A stretch of DNA of 64,000 nucleotides from Streptomyces sp. AC512_CC834 (GCF_019049325.1 NZ_JAGMUO010000113.1:42630-106629), one strand, 5' to 3'; shown: positions 53,657-62,386, numbered from the stretch's first letter. The notes: generated by a model from the letters alone, not told the origin. Program-made: numbers and translations.

Positions 53657-54622
53657 TCAGGCGTCGCCGCGCGCGTAGCTGTCCGTCGCCGCCAGCAGGG
53701 CCTCGTCCCCGGTCGCCCCGGCGTCGTGTCCGGCCTCGTCCACGATCACCAGCTCACTGTCCGGCCAAGCGTGATGGAGCCGCCAGACGATGCCGAGGAG
53801 GTTGCCGAAGTCGAGGCTCCCCTGGACCAGGGTGCCGGGAATGCCCTTCAGCAGGGGTGCGTCCCGCAGGACCACGCCCTCGTCGTTGCCGTCACCGAGG
53901 AAGTGATCGTTGCCCCAGTAGTGGGTGGCGGTACGGACGAAGCCCATGCGGAAGTCCGGGTCCTCGAAGCGGGCGACCGAGCGGGGCGGCGCCGGGATCG
54001 TGGCCGTCTCCCAGTCGGTCCAGGCGCGCGCGGCCCGTTCGCGCACCGCCGCGTCCGGTGACTCCAGCAGCCGGTTGTACGCGGCGGCCACATTGCCGTC
54101 GCGTTCGTCCGGGGGCAGCTCGGTGAGGAACCGCTCGTGTGCCTCCGGGAAGATCTTTCCCAAGCCCCGGGTCATAAGAGCCACCTCGGCGTTGGAGCCG
54201 GTCGCGACGCCGGTCAGTACCAGCTCGGACACCACCCCGGGGTGCGTCTGCGCGTACCGCAGGCCCAGGACCGATCCCCACGACACACCCCACACCAGCC
54301 ACCGTTCGATGCCCAGGTGGGCGCGCAGCCGCTCCAGGTCCGCCATGAGGTGACGGGTCGTGTTGACGCTCATGTCCGTGCCGTAGGCGCTCGCGCGGGG
54401 CAGCGACCGTCCGGCGCCGCGCTGGTCGACGAGCACGATCCGGTAGGCCGCCGGGTCGAAGTACCGTCGGTGGCCCGGACTTGTGCGGGATCCCGGTCCG
54501 CCGTGCAGCACCAGCGCGGGCTTGCCGTGCGGGTTGCCGCTGGTCTCCCAGTAGACGTGGTTGCCGTCGCCGACGTCGAGCATGCCGTGGTCGTACGGTT
54601 CGATCTCCGGATACAGGCCCAT
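53657..54622 (-). CDS. pip: Proline iminopeptidase
   Basis: A 321-residue alpha/beta-hydrolase of peptidase family S33 that removes N-terminal proline. The oxyanion motif VLHGGPGSR, DQRGAGRS, the nucleophile elbow GVSWGSVLGLRYAQTHP (Ser in GVSWGS), the lid helices and the late EAGHDAG with the catalytic His are all visible. The ATG at 54622 starts MGLYPEIEPY and has TACGGT 6 nt upstream, so the open frame upstream to 54679 is not needed. The length is normal. Confidence 0.95.
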   Translation of the reverse strand: MGLYPEIEPYDHGMLDVGDGNHVYWETSGNPHGKPALVLHGGPGSRTSPGHRRYFDPAAYRIVLVDQRGAGRSLPRASAYGTDMSVNTTRHLMADLERLRAHLGIERWLVWGVSWGSVLGLRYAQTHPGVVSELVLTGVATGSNAEVALMTRGLGKIFPEAHERFLTELPPDERDGNVAAAYNRLLESPDAAVRERAARAWTDWETATIPAPPRSVARFEDPDFRMGFVRTATHYWGNDHFLGDGNDEGVVLRDAPLLKGIPGTLVQGSLDFGNLLGIVWRLHHAWPDSELVIVDEAGHDAGATGDEALLAATDSYARGDA

Positions 54623-54628
54623 CGGAGC

Positions 54629-54634
54629 ACCGTA
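54629..54634 (-). promoter_or_regulatory. -10 element of a leaderless promoter (pip)
   Basis: Minus strand TACGGT, exactly 6 nt before the ATG at 54622. Confidence 0.55.
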
Positions 54635-54679
54635 TCCGCGGTGGCCCGGGTCGCTCACCTCCTTTGCCGGGCGGGCCAC

Positions 54680-55393
54680 TCACCCGACGGGCAGCCCCGC
54701 CGTCTCCGCCGCCGTGCGCAGCACGTCCCGGAGCATCCCGGGAGTGAGCCGTCCGGTGAACGTGTTGCGCTGGCTGACGTGGAAGCAGCCGAAGAGACGC
54801 AGGCCGGGAGCGTCGGCGGCGTCCAGCGTGATCTGCCCGCCGTGCGCGAAGGCGGGGCGCGGGCGGGGCACGGTCCAGCCGGCCCCGGCGAACGCGGGCA
54901 ACGCGGCCTGCCACCCGAAGGCGCCGAGTACGACCACCGCCCGCAGCGTCGGCCGCAGCAGCCCCAGCTCCTGGACGAGCCAGGAACGGCAGGTGTCGCG
55001 TTCGGTGGGGGTGGGCTTGTTGGCGGGCGGGGCACAGTGCACCGGCGAGGTGACGCGCACGCCGTACAGTTCCAGGCCGTCGTCGGCGGAGACCGCCGTG
55101 GGCTGCGAGGCGAGACCCACGTCGTACAACGCCTGGTACAGCACGTCTCCGGAGCGGTCGCCGGTGAACATCCGGCCGGTGCGGTTGCCGCCGTGGGCCG
55201 CGGGGGCCAGCCCGACGATCAGCAGCCGCGCGTCCGGCGGCCCGAAGCCCGGCACCGGCCGACCCCAGTACGTCCAGTCGGCGAAGGCCGCCCGCTTGGT
55301 ACGGGCCACCTCCTCCCGCCAGTCGACCAGCCTCGGACAGGCCCGGCACCCCACGAGCCGCTGGTCGAGCACGGAGAGGCCGCCGGTGTCCAT
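54680..55393 (-). CDS. Type 5 uracil-DNA glycosylase (UdgB-like)
   Basis: A 237-residue 4Fe-4S uracil-DNA glycosylase. Cluster cysteines are in CRACPRLVDWREEVA near residue 16 and in later Cys residues. Active-site motif 1 is GLAPAAHGGNRTGRMFTGD and motif 3 is CFHVSQRNTFTGRLTP. The first motif has Ala (GLAPAAHG) rather than an Asp or Asn, as is typical for family 5. It excises uracil and deaminated bases, relevant to a GC-rich genome. The ATG at 55393 has TACGGT 6 nt upstream. Confidence 0.92.
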   Translation of the reverse strand: MDTGGLSVLDQRLVGCRACPRLVDWREEVARTKRAAFADWTYWGRPVPGFGPPDARLLIVGLAPAAHGGNRTGRMFTGDRSGDVLYQALYDVGLASQPTAVSADDGLELYGVRVTSPVHCAPPANKPTPTERDTCRSWLVQELGLLRPTLRAVVVLGAFGWQAALPAFAGAGWTVPRPRPAFAHGGQITLDAADAPGLRLFGCFHVSQRNTFTGRLTPGMLRDVLRTAAETAGLPVG

Positions 55394-55399
55394 GTCTCC

Positions 55400-55405
55400 A
55401 CCGTA
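55400..55405 (-). promoter_or_regulatory. -10 element of a leaderless promoter (uracil glycosylase)
   Basis: Minus strand TACGGT, exactly 6 nt before the ATG at 55393. The spacer GGAGAC could also act as a ribosome binding site. Confidence 0.5.
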
Positions 55406-55493
55406 GGCCCCTCTCCGGGTGCGCGACGGCTCCCGTACCCGAGGCCCGGACGGTTCCGCGGAAAATGCGGCTCCTCTCGCTCGGCGGGACGGT

Positions 55494-55499
55494 TAAGGT
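55494..55499 (+). promoter_or_regulatory. -10 element of a leaderless promoter (S4 protein)
   Basis: TAAGGT, exactly 6 nt before the ATG at 55506. Confidence 0.5.
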
Positions 55500-55505
55500 C
55501 GAAGC

Positions 55506-56048
55506 ATGGCTTCCGAGCATGACGAAGGCAGGAGCGACGGGGTGGCCGCCCCGCGGGACGGCGCCGCTGCCGCCGCCGCCCGGACACCGGACCCCAAGAC
55601 CACTGCCGCGATCGCCGCCGCCGAGGCGGCCGGGCCGCAGAACGGCGAGAGCGTCCGGGTGGATAGCTGGATCTGGGCCGTGCGCCTCATCAAGACCCGC
55701 TCCCTGGGCTCGACCGCCTGCCGCGGCGGCCATGTCCGGGTGAACGGCGAGCGGGTGAAGCCCGCGTACTCCCTGCGTGTCGGCGACGAGGTGCGGCTGC
55801 GGCAAGAGGGCCGGGAACGCGTCGTCGTCGTGAAGCGGCTGATCCGCAAGCGGGTCGGTGCCCCGGTCGCCGCCCAGTGCTACCTCGACAACTCCCCGCC
55901 GCCCCCGCCCCGCGAGGCCGTCGCCCCGGCCGGCATCCGCGACCGCGGCGCCGGCCGCCCGACCAAGCGCGACCGCCGCGAGATGGATCGGCTGCGCAAC
56001 CTGGACGGCCTGAGCAGCGCCCGGAGAGACGCCGAGACCAGGCCCTGA
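55506..56048 (+). CDS. S4-domain RNA-binding protein (Hsp15-like)
   Basis: A 180-residue protein. After an Ala-rich disordered N-terminus of about 45 residues, a single S4 domain spans residues 50-110: VRVDSWIWAVRLIKTRSLGSTACRGGHVRVNGERVKPAYSLRVGDEVRL, as in Hsp15/YrfH, which binds stalled large ribosomal subunits. A basic C-terminal tail (GRPTKRDRREMDRLRN) follows. Divergent from the uracil glycosylase gene, 112 nt between starts. The role in ribosome rescue is inferred from the family. Confidence 0.9.
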   Translation: MASEHDEGRSDGVAAPRDGAAAAAARTPDPKTTAAIAAAEAAGPQNGESVRVDSWIWAVRLIKTRSLGSTACRGGHVRVNGERVKPAYSLRVGDEVRLRQEGRERVVVVKRLIRKRVGAPVAAQCYLDNSPPPPPREAVAPAGIRDRGAGRPTKRDRREMDRLRNLDGLSSARRDAETRP

Positions 56049-56145
56049 CCTCGCCCCGTCGGGCCATTCCCGTCGGGCCGCTCCCGTCGGGCCGCTCCCG
56101 TGGGGCCGCTCCCGTGGGGCTGCCCCGGGCCTCGCCACCGGACTG

Positions 56146-56832
56146 CTACCTCCCTCGCACGGGAACCGCCCCCACCCACGTCCCGTCGTCGGTGAGATAC
56201 CGGTCCACCGCGAGTCCCGCCTCCCCCAGCGCCTCCTCGAACTGTTCCCTGGTCAGTGGCCGGGCGCGGAAGGTCTGCGTCCAGACCGCGTCCGGGAACT
56301 CGTACTCCGCGCGGACCGCGTTGACGCCGTCGCCCACCGGCTCCGCCGACACGATCCGGACGGTGAAGCCGCTGGGGTCCACCCGCTCACGCGGCAGGTT
56401 CGTGTGGTAGCCCGCCCCCTCCCGCTGGATCAGTACCAAGCCGTCCTCCGCGACATGCCGGGCGCAGGTGCGCAGCAGCCCCCGTCTCACCTCGTCGTCC
56501 CCGGCGTGCACGAGGAACGACGCCAGCATCACGACGTCGAAGCTCTCGCCGAGGTCGAGGTCCTCGATCGGGCCGCATATGGTCCGTGCCCCGCGCACGT
56601 GCTCCAGCATCTCGGCGGACTCGTCCACCGCGGTGACGGTGAACCCCCGCTCCAGCAGTGGGTGGGTCATGCGCCCCACCCCACAGCCCAGCTCCAGGAT
56701 CCGCGCGCCCCCGGGCGCGGCGGCGGCGACGATGTCCGGCTCGGCTCCGGCGGGCAGCCGCGAATACAGCTCGACCGCACAGCCGTCCGGGGTGATGGCT
56801 CCGGGCCCCGTCCCCTGGTGGCCCTCTCGCAT
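56146..56832 (-). CDS. SAM-dependent class I methyltransferase
   Basis: A 228-residue methyltransferase with motif I ARILELGCGVGRMTHPLLERG near residue 42, TAVDESAEMLEHVRG and DLDLGESFDVVMLASFLVHAGDD. The small-molecule type fold has a C-terminal beta region (TVRIVSAEPVGDGVNAVRAEYEF). Substrate unknown. ATG at 56832 is chosen because GGAG precedes it; ATG at 56844 is the alternative and the frame stays open to 57009. Confidence 0.86.
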   Translation of the reverse strand: MREGHQGTGPGAITPDGCAVELYSRLPAGAEPDIVAAAAPGGARILELGCGVGRMTHPLLERGFTVTAVDESAEMLEHVRGARTICGPIEDLDLGESFDVVMLASFLVHAGDDEVRRGLLRTCARHVAEDGLVLIQREGAGYHTNLPRERVDPSGFTVRIVSAEPVGDGVNAVRAEYEFPDAVWTQTFRARPLTREQFEEALGEAGLAVDRYLTDDGTWVGAVPVRGR

Positions 56833-56984
56833 TTTCAGCTCCATGCCAGTCCAACGGCCCGCCCCCGCACACCCGTTCCCACTCGATAGGGGTTCACCCG
56901 ACCGAGTGAACGCGCCCGGTCGCGAGGTTCCTGGTTTTCCGGCACGGGCTGCCGGAGTACGTTCGTAGGAGGAGTGGTGAAGCG

Positions 56985-57278
56985 ATGCGTACGGGCAGTG
57001 AACCGGCAACCGCGCGCAGTGCGCTGCGAGCGCGGTTCTGGCTGAGCCTGTGGGGGCTGGTCTGGGCGGTCTTCGGCACGGCCGCCTTCGCGCTCACCGG
57101 GCGGTTCGGGTGGGCGCTCGCCTGCGGAGTGCTGTGGCTCGTCGTCACGGTCGACCTGACCGTGATCCTCCGGCACCTCCGTCAGGGCCCGCACTACCAG
57201 CCCGGCCGGGACATCCCGCCGTACCTGCCCCCGAGGGGCCCAACGCGCCCGGGGCACCCGGGGCACCGACAGCTCTGA
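56985..57278 (+). CDS. DUF6343-family small membrane protein
   Basis: A 97-residue protein with two hydrophobic segments (WLSLWGLVWAVFGTAAFAL and ALACGVLWLVVTVDLTVIL) and a conserved C-terminus RQGPHYQPGRDIPPYLPP. This matches a Streptomyces-wide family of unknown function. The ATG at 56985 follows AGGAGGAG at a long spacing. Convergent with the TPR gene, with 11 nt between stops. Confidence 0.82.
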   Translation: MRTGSEPATARSALRARFWLSLWGLVWAVFGTAAFALTGRFGWALACGVLWLVVTVDLTVILRHLRQGPHYQPGRDIPPYLPPRGPTRPGHPGHRQL

Positions 57279-57289
57279 AGCGCCGGCCG

Positions 57290-57670
57290 TCAGGAGTCGA
57301 ACCGCGCCTGCTGCAGATACTCCGGTTTCGGGTCCAGAGCCGCCGCCAGCCGGAAGTGGCGCCGCGCCTGGTCGGGACAGCCCCGGCGCTCGTAGGTGCG
57401 GGCGAGCGCGAAGTGGGCGAAGGCGTTGTCCGGCTCACGCTCCAGGACGATGGTGAACTCCAGCTCGGCCGGTCGCAGTTGCGCCGCCGCGAAGAAGGCA
57501 CGCGCGCGCAGGAGCCGCGCGGCGGTGCTCTCCGGATGCGCGCCGATGACCGCGTCGAGCAGCTTCACCGCGCCCCGCGGGTCCCGCGCCGCGAGCAGAT
57601 GCTCGGCGGCACGGAAGTCGATGACATCCGTCTCCGGAGTACGTCCGGTCGATCCGCTGGTCTCGGGCAC
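57290..57670 (-). CDS. Tetratricopeptide-repeat protein
   Basis: A 126-residue soluble protein with about three TPR units (RAAEHLLAARDPRGAVKLLDAVIGAHPES; ARLLRARAFFAAAQLRPAELEFTIVLEREPDN; AFAHFALARTYERRGCPDQARRHFRLAAALDPK). TPRs mediate protein contacts; no catalytic domain is present. It lies 49 nt downstream of coaE on the same strand. Confidence 0.87.
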   Translation of the reverse strand: MPETSGSTGRTPETDVIDFRAAEHLLAARDPRGAVKLLDAVIGAHPESTAARLLRARAFFAAAQLRPAELEFTIVLEREPDNAFAHFALARTYERRGCPDQARRHFRLAAALDPKPEYLQQARFDS

Positions 57671-57719
57671 GGCAGAGTCCTTCCCTCACTGGAAGGGATC
57701 AACGCCCGCGCGGGGGCCG

Positions 57720-58322
57720 CTATTCCGTGTGCGCTCTGCGCACCAGTTCGACCCAGACCTCTTCCACCCGGCGCCGCAGTTCCGCCAGCGGCACGTCGTT
57801 GTCGACGATCACGTCCGCGATCTCCCGGCGCTGCTCTCGCGTCGCCTGGGCGGCCATGCGGGCGCGCGCGTCCTGCTCGGTCATGCCGCGCAGCCGGACC
57901 AGCCGGTCGAGCTGGGTGGCGGGGTCGGCGTCCACGACGACCACGAGGTCGTACAGCGGCGCCAGGCCGTTCTCCGTGAGCAGGGGAACGTCGTGGACGA
58001 CGACGGCGTCCTCGGCGGCGGCCTCCTCGAGGGCTCGGGAGCGCTCGCCGACCAGGGGGTGCACGATCGAGTTCAGGACGGCCAGCTTCTCCGGGTCTGC
58101 GAACACGATCGAGCCCAGTTTCGGCCGGTCCAGGCCGCCGTCCTCGGCGAGGACCTCCTCGCCGAAGGACTCGACGACCGCGGCGAGCCCGGACGTGCCC
58201 GGCGCGACGACCTCGCGTGCGATCCGGTCCGCGTCGATCAGTACGGCGCCGTGCTCGACGAGCAGCCGCGACACCTCGCTCTTGCCGACGCCGATCCCGC
58301 CGGTCAGGCCCACGGACAGCAT
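57720..58322 (-). CDS. coaE: Dephospho-CoA kinase
   Basis: A 200-residue kinase for the last step of coenzyme A synthesis. Walker A is GLTGGIGVGKSE at residues 5-16, followed by GAVLIDADRIAREVVAPGT, the lid HPLVGERSRALEEAA, VVVHDVPLLTENGL and RMAAQATREQRREIADVIVDNDV. The ATG at 58322 follows GGAGG. A second, nonfunctional copy of the P-loop coding segment lies upstream at 58365-58397. Confidence 0.95.
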   Translation of the reverse strand: MLSVGLTGGIGVGKSEVSRLLVEHGAVLIDADRIAREVVAPGTSGLAAVVESFGEEVLAEDGGLDRPKLGSIVFADPEKLAVLNSIVHPLVGERSRALEEAAAEDAVVVHDVPLLTENGLAPLYDLVVVVDADPATQLDRLVRLRGMTEQDARARMAAQATREQRREIADVIVDNDVPLAELRRRVEEVWVELVRRAHTE

Positions 58323-58364
58323 GACCGCGCCTCCACCTCAACACTCCCGCTACGGCGGGGACGA

Positions 58365-58397
58365 CTTGCCGACTCCGACACCGCCGGTCAGGCCCAC
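58365..58397 (-). repeat. Duplicated coaE P-loop segment
   Basis: This 33-bp segment is a near copy (3 differences) of coaE 58281-58313. On the minus strand it reads VGLTGGVGVGKSS followed shortly by a stop. A flanking CCCGC(T)ACGGCGGGGACG doublet (about 58346 and 58407) suggests a local duplication of about 60 bp. Confidence 0.8.
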
Positions 58398-58456
58398 CGG
58401 ATCACCCCCGCACGGCGGGGACGGGTGGGGTCACGGCCGTCCGCCAGGCTACCGGA

Positions 58457-59395
58457 TCAGCCCTCGCCCTCCCGCTCGGCCAGGAACCGTTCGAACTCGC
58501 GGCCGATCTCGTCCGCCGAGGGGATCTCGACGGGCTCGGCGAGCATGTTGCCCCGGGTCTCGGCGCCCGCGGCCGCGTCGTACTGGTGCTCAAGGCCCTG
58601 GATGAGGGCGGTGAGTTCCTCGTCGCCCTCCTGGATCTGCCGGTCGATCTCCGTCTGGGTGCGGTGGGCGTCCGTGCGCAGGGAGTGCGCGATGCCCGGC
58701 AGCACCAGACCGGTCGCCGCGGTGATCGCCTCCAGGACGGTCAGCGCCGCGTCCGGGTACGGGGAGCGGGCGATGTAGTGCGGGACGTGCGCGGCGACGC
58801 CGAGCGCGTCGTGGCCGGCCTGCATCAGCCGGTACTCGACCAGCGCCTCCGCGCTGCCGGGGACCTGCGCCTCCTCGAAGGGGCTGCCTCGGCCCGGTAC
58901 GAGGTCGGTGCGGCTGCCGTGCGGAGTGATGCCGACGGGGCGGGTGTGCGGAACACCCATGGGGATGCCGTGGAAGCTCACCGCCAGGCGGACGCCCAGC
59001 CGCTCCACGATCTGCTCGACGGCGGCGGCGAAACGCTCCCACTCGACGTCCGGCTCGGGGCCCGACAGCAGCAGGAACGGTGCCCCGGTGGCGTCCTGGA
59101 CGAGCCGCACCTCAATGGTGGGCTCCTCGTAGTCCGTCCAGGTGTCCCGCTTGAAGGTCAGCAGCGGCCGACGCGCCCGGTAGTCGACGAGCCGGTCGTG
59201 GTCGAAGCGGGCGACGACCTGGTGGGGCAGCGAGTCGAGCACCTGGTCGACGATCTGGTCGCCGGTATCGCCGGCGTCGATGTATCCGTCGAAGTGGTAC
59301 AGCATGACCAGTCCGGCCGACTCCTGGGCGAGTGCCATGTCGACGACGGCCAGGCCCTTCGGCTCCCATGCGTACAAATCCTGTGGATCAAGCAC
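58457..59395 (-). CDS. PAC2-family protein (proteasome assembly chaperone-like)
   Basis: A 312-residue PAC2 protein: LVMLYHFDGYIDAGDTGDQIVDQVLDSLPHQVVARFDHDRLVDYRARRP, LLLSGPEPDVEWERFAAAV and VSFHGIPMGVPHTRPVGITPHGSR. The C-terminal helical extension ends in EFERFLAEREGEG. Eukaryotic PAC2 assists 20S proteasome assembly; actinobacteria possess proteasomes, but the role of this family there is not established. The GTG at 59395 follows GGAGGGGAG. Confidence 0.88.
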   Translation of the reverse strand: MLDPQDLYAWEPKGLAVVDMALAQESAGLVMLYHFDGYIDAGDTGDQIVDQVLDSLPHQVVARFDHDRLVDYRARRPLLTFKRDTWTDYEEPTIEVRLVQDATGAPFLLLSGPEPDVEWERFAAAVEQIVERLGVRLAVSFHGIPMGVPHTRPVGITPHGSRTDLVPGRGSPFEEAQVPGSAEALVEYRLMQAGHDALGVAAHVPHYIARSPYPDAALTVLEAITAATGLVLPGIAHSLRTDAHRTQTEIDRQIQEGDEELTALIQGLEHQYDAAAGAETRGNMLAEPVEIPSADEIGREFERFLAEREGEG

Positions 59396-59494
59396 AGTGA
59401 CCGCTCCCCTCCTCGTGTTCGTACGTCATAACGCCCTTACGGGGTGGGGCATTCCCCGGAGAACGCCGACCGGAAAACACCGACCGGAAAACGC

Positions 59495-59528
59495 TGAGGG
59501 GCCGCACCTCGAAAGGTACGGCCCCTCA
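59495..59528 (-). terminator. rpsA terminator
   Basis: A 15-bp stem with one mismatch and a 4-nt CGAA loop (59495-59528), followed on the minus strand by GCGTTTTCC. It lies 36 nt past the rpsA stop. Next to it a CGACCGGAAAAC doublet sits at about 59468-59493. Confidence 0.88.
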
Positions 59529-59563
59529 GTCACGGTCAACCGCTATGCCTCAGCGGCCGGGGT

Positions 59564-61087
59564 TCAGCTCTGGCCGCCGGCCAGCTTCTCGCGCAGCGCG
59601 GCCAGCGCCTCGTCCGACGCCAGGGCGCCGGAGTTGTCGCCGCCCTCGGAGGAGTACGAGCCTCCGCCGCCGCCACTGCCGCCACCGCTGCTGGACGCGG
59701 CCGGAGCCGCACCCGCGGTGTCGACACCCTCGGCAGCGGCCTTCTCGTCCGCCTCGCGGGACTTGATGACCTGAGCCTGGTGCTGCTCGAAGCGGGTCTG
59801 CGCCTCGGCGTACTGGGTCTCCCACACCTCGCGCTGGGTCTCGTAGCCCTCGAGCCAGTCGTTGGTCTCGGGGTCGAAGCCCTCGGGGTAGATGTAGTTG
59901 CCCTGGTCGTCGTAGGACGCGGCCATGCCGTACAGGGTCGGGTCGAACTCGACCACAGACGGGTCGGCACCGAAGGCCTCGTTGGCCTGCTTCAGCGAGA
60001 GGCTGATGCGGCGGCGCTCGAGGTCGATGTCGATGACCTTGACGAAGATCTCGTCGTTGACCTGGACGACCTGCTCCGGGATCTCCACGTGGCGCTCGGC
60101 CAGCTCGGAGATGTGGACCAGACCCTCGATGCCCTCGTCCACGCGGACGAACGCACCGAACGGCACCAGCTTCGTGACCTTGCCGGGCACGACCTGGCCG
60201 ATCTGGTGGGTCCGGGCGAACTGCTGCCACGGGTCTTCCTGGGTCGCCTTCAGCGACAGGGAGACACGCTCGCGGTCCATGTCCACGTCGAGAACCTCGA
60301 CGGTGACCTCCTGGCCGACCTCGACAACCTCGGAGGGGTGGTCGATGTGCTTCCAGGACAGCTCGGAGACGTGGACCAGACCGTCGACGCCACCCAGGTC
60401 CACGAAGGCACCGAAGTTGACGATCGAGGAGACGACGCCGGAACGGACCTGACCCTTCTGGAGGGTGGTGAGGAACGTCTGGCGGACCTCGGACTGGGTC
60501 TGCTCCAGCCAGGCACGGCGGGACAGGACCACGTTGTTGCGGTTCTTGTCCAGCTCGATGATCTTCGCCTCGAGCTCCTTGCCCACGTAGGGCTGGAGGT
60601 CGCGAACGCGGCGCATCTCGACCAGGGAGGCCGGGAGGAAGCCACGGAGGCCGATGTCGAGGATGAGACCACCCTTGACGACCTCGATGACGGTACCGGT
60701 GACGATGCCGTCCTCTTCCTTGATCTTCTCGATGGTGCCCCAGGCTCGCTCGTACTGGGCGCGCTTCTTCGAGAGGATCAGGCGGCCTTCCTTGTCCTCC
60801 TTCTGGAGAACAAGGGCCTCGATCTCGTCACCGACGGCGACGACCTCATTGGGGTCGACGTCGTGCTTGATCGAGAGTTCGCGGCTCGGGATGACACCTT
60901 CGGTCTTGTAACCGATGTCGAGCAGGACCTCGTCCCGGTCGACCTTCACGATGACGCCGTCGACGATGTCGCCGTCGTTGAAGTACTTGATCGTCTCGTC
61001 GATCGCGGCGAGGAAGGCTTCCTCGTTACCGATGTCGTTGACCGCAACCTGCGGGGTGGTGGCGGTGGTCTCGGTGCTGCTCGTCAT
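59564..61087 (-). CDS. rpsA: 30S ribosomal protein S1
   Basis: A 507-residue S1 with four S1/OB repeats (about residues 38-107, 125-190, 207-275 and 292-362). Examples are GDIVDGVIVKVDRDEVLLDIGYKTEG and VVSSIVNFGAFVDLGGVDGLVHVSELSW. It has an acidic region (FDPTLYGMAASYDDQGN) and a Gly/Ser-rich C-terminal linker. Binds mRNA during initiation; actinobacterial S1 has four rather than six repeats. The ATG at 61087 starts MTSSTETTATTPQ; the long leader comes from the promoter at 61285-61313. Confidence 0.97.
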   Translation of the reverse strand: MTSSTETTATTPQVAVNDIGNEEAFLAAIDETIKYFNDGDIVDGVIVKVDRDEVLLDIGYKTEGVIPSRELSIKHDVDPNEVVAVGDEIEALVLQKEDKEGRLILSKKRAQYERAWGTIEKIKEEDGIVTGTVIEVVKGGLILDIGLRGFLPASLVEMRRVRDLQPYVGKELEAKIIELDKNRNNVVLSRRAWLEQTQSEVRQTFLTTLQKGQVRSGVVSSIVNFGAFVDLGGVDGLVHVSELSWKHIDHPSEVVEVGQEVTVEVLDVDMDRERVSLSLKATQEDPWQQFARTHQIGQVVPGKVTKLVPFGAFVRVDEGIEGLVHISELAERHVEIPEQVVQVNDEIFVKVIDIDLERRRISLSLKQANEAFGADPSVVEFDPTLYGMAASYDDQGNYIYPEGFDPETNDWLEGYETQREVWETQYAEAQTRFEQHQAQVIKSREADEKAAAEGVDTAGAAPAASSSGGGSGGGGGSYSSEGGDNSGALASDEALAALREKLAGGQS

Positions 61088-61284
61088 GTGGGAAAGGGCT
61101 CCGGTACGGACATTGAAGTCGTAGGTACTGCTTACGCCGGGAGCCCGTTTCGCTCTGAAGAAGCCGGACAGCTTAGGAAGCGTCACCGAAACCAGGGGTG
61201 ACACCTCGAGAACCGAGGGGACATACAACAGATGCGAGCGCGACCTGCTACGTCTGAGGTGCGCAGGCCCGCAGCGCAACTTGT

Positions 61285-61313
61285 AGCATACGGGGGCAGC
61301 CGGGCAGGGTCAA
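61285..61313 (-). promoter_or_regulatory. rpsA promoter
   Basis: The minus strand reads TTGACC (61308-61313), 17 nt, TATGCT (61285-61290), the best sigma-70-type promoter in the window. The predicted start near 61278 gives a leader of about 190 nt, possibly for regulation by S1. Confidence 0.75.
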
Positions 61314-62308
61314 TGCGCGAAGCCGCACACCCGGGGCAGATCGTCGCATACCCGGCACAAATGCCGTCTCCCGAGGCCACGTGGCCCACCGGACACCCCG
61401 TACGTGACACGGGGCAGGCGGCACGGAAGAGCCCGCAGACTAGTACGAGGGAGCCGGTCATCCAAGAGCCCGTAACGTCCGAGGCCGCATCCGGGGCCGC
61501 ATCCGGGGCCGAAGGGGCCGAACCCGAGGCCACCCGGCGTGCCGCCGGTGTCACGGAGAGTTCCCGCGCCAACCGCGGCTGGTGGGACCGGAACGCGGAC
61601 GAGTACCAGACCGATCACGGCACCTTCCTCGGCGACGACCGCTTCGTGTGGTGTCCCGAGGGCCTGGACGAGGTGGAGGCCGAGCTGCTCGGTCCGCCGG
61701 AGGACCTGAAGGGCAGGGACGTCCTGGAGATCGGGGCCGGCGCGGCCCAGTGCTCGCGCTGGCTGACCGCCCAGGGTGCCCGGCCGGTCGCCCTGGACCT
61801 CTCCCACCGCCAGCTCCAGCACGCCCTGCGCATCGGCGGCTCGTTCCCGCTGGTCTGCGCCGACGCGACGGTGCTGCCCTTCGCGGACGGTTCGTTCGAC
61901 CTGGCGTGCTCGGCGTACGGGGCGCTGCCCTTCGTGGCCGACCCGCGGCTGGTGCTGCGGGAGGTGCGCCGGGTGCTGCGGCCCGGCGGCCGCTTCGTCT
62001 TCTCGGTCACGCACCCGCTGCGCTGGGCCTTCCCGGACGAGCCGGGCCCCGAGGGACTGTCGGCGACCGCTTCCTACTTCGACCGCACGCCCTACGTCGA
62101 GCAGGACGACGACGGCCACGCGGTCTACGTCGAGCACCACAGGACGCTCGGTGACCGGGTGCGGGACGTGGCGACGTCGGGGTTCCGGCTGGTGGACCTC
62201 GTCGAGCCGGAGTGGCCGGACTGGAACACCTCCGAGTGGGGCGGCTGGTCGCCGCTGCGCGGGCGGCTGATCCCGGGAACGGCGATCTTCGTGTGCGAGC
62301 GCGACTGA
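61313..62308 (+). CDS. SAM-dependent methyltransferase with disordered N-terminus
   Basis: A 331-residue protein. The first 85 residues are low-complexity (ASGAASGAEGAEPEATRR). The methyltransferase domain follows: WWDRNADEYQTDHG, motif I DVLEIGAGAAQCSRWLTAQGA, ALDLSHRQLQHA, ADGSFDLACSAYGALPFVADP, VRRVLRPGGRFVFSVTHP. This is a conserved actinobacterial group next to rpsA; substrate unknown. The start is uncertain: ATG at 61313 overlaps the rpsA -35, ATG at 61361 is another choice, and the conserved part starts only near 61565. Confidence 0.83.
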   Translation: MREAAHPGQIVAYPAQMPSPEATWPTGHPVRDTGQAARKSPQTSTREPVIQEPVTSEAASGAASGAEGAEPEATRRAAGVTESSRANRGWWDRNADEYQTDHGTFLGDDRFVWCPEGLDEVEAELLGPPEDLKGRDVLEIGAGAAQCSRWLTAQGARPVALDLSHRQLQHALRIGGSFPLVCADATVLPFADGSFDLACSAYGALPFVADPRLVLREVRRVLRPGGRFVFSVTHPLRWAFPDEPGPEGLSATASYFDRTPYVEQDDDGHAVYVEHHRTLGDRVRDVATSGFRLVDLVEPEWPDWNTSEWGGWSPLRGRLIPGTAIFVCERD

Positions 62309-62380
62309 AGCCATCCCCAGCCATCCCCGCACCCGCGGTACGGGTGCACGCGCGCGTGCGAGGCCGTTTCCCCGGCGTAC

Positions 62381-62386
62381 GACACT
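62381..62386 (+). promoter_or_regulatory. -10-like element before hrpB
   Basis: GACACT followed by 6 nt and the GTG at 62393, the same geometry as the other leaderless starts. Confidence 0.35.
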
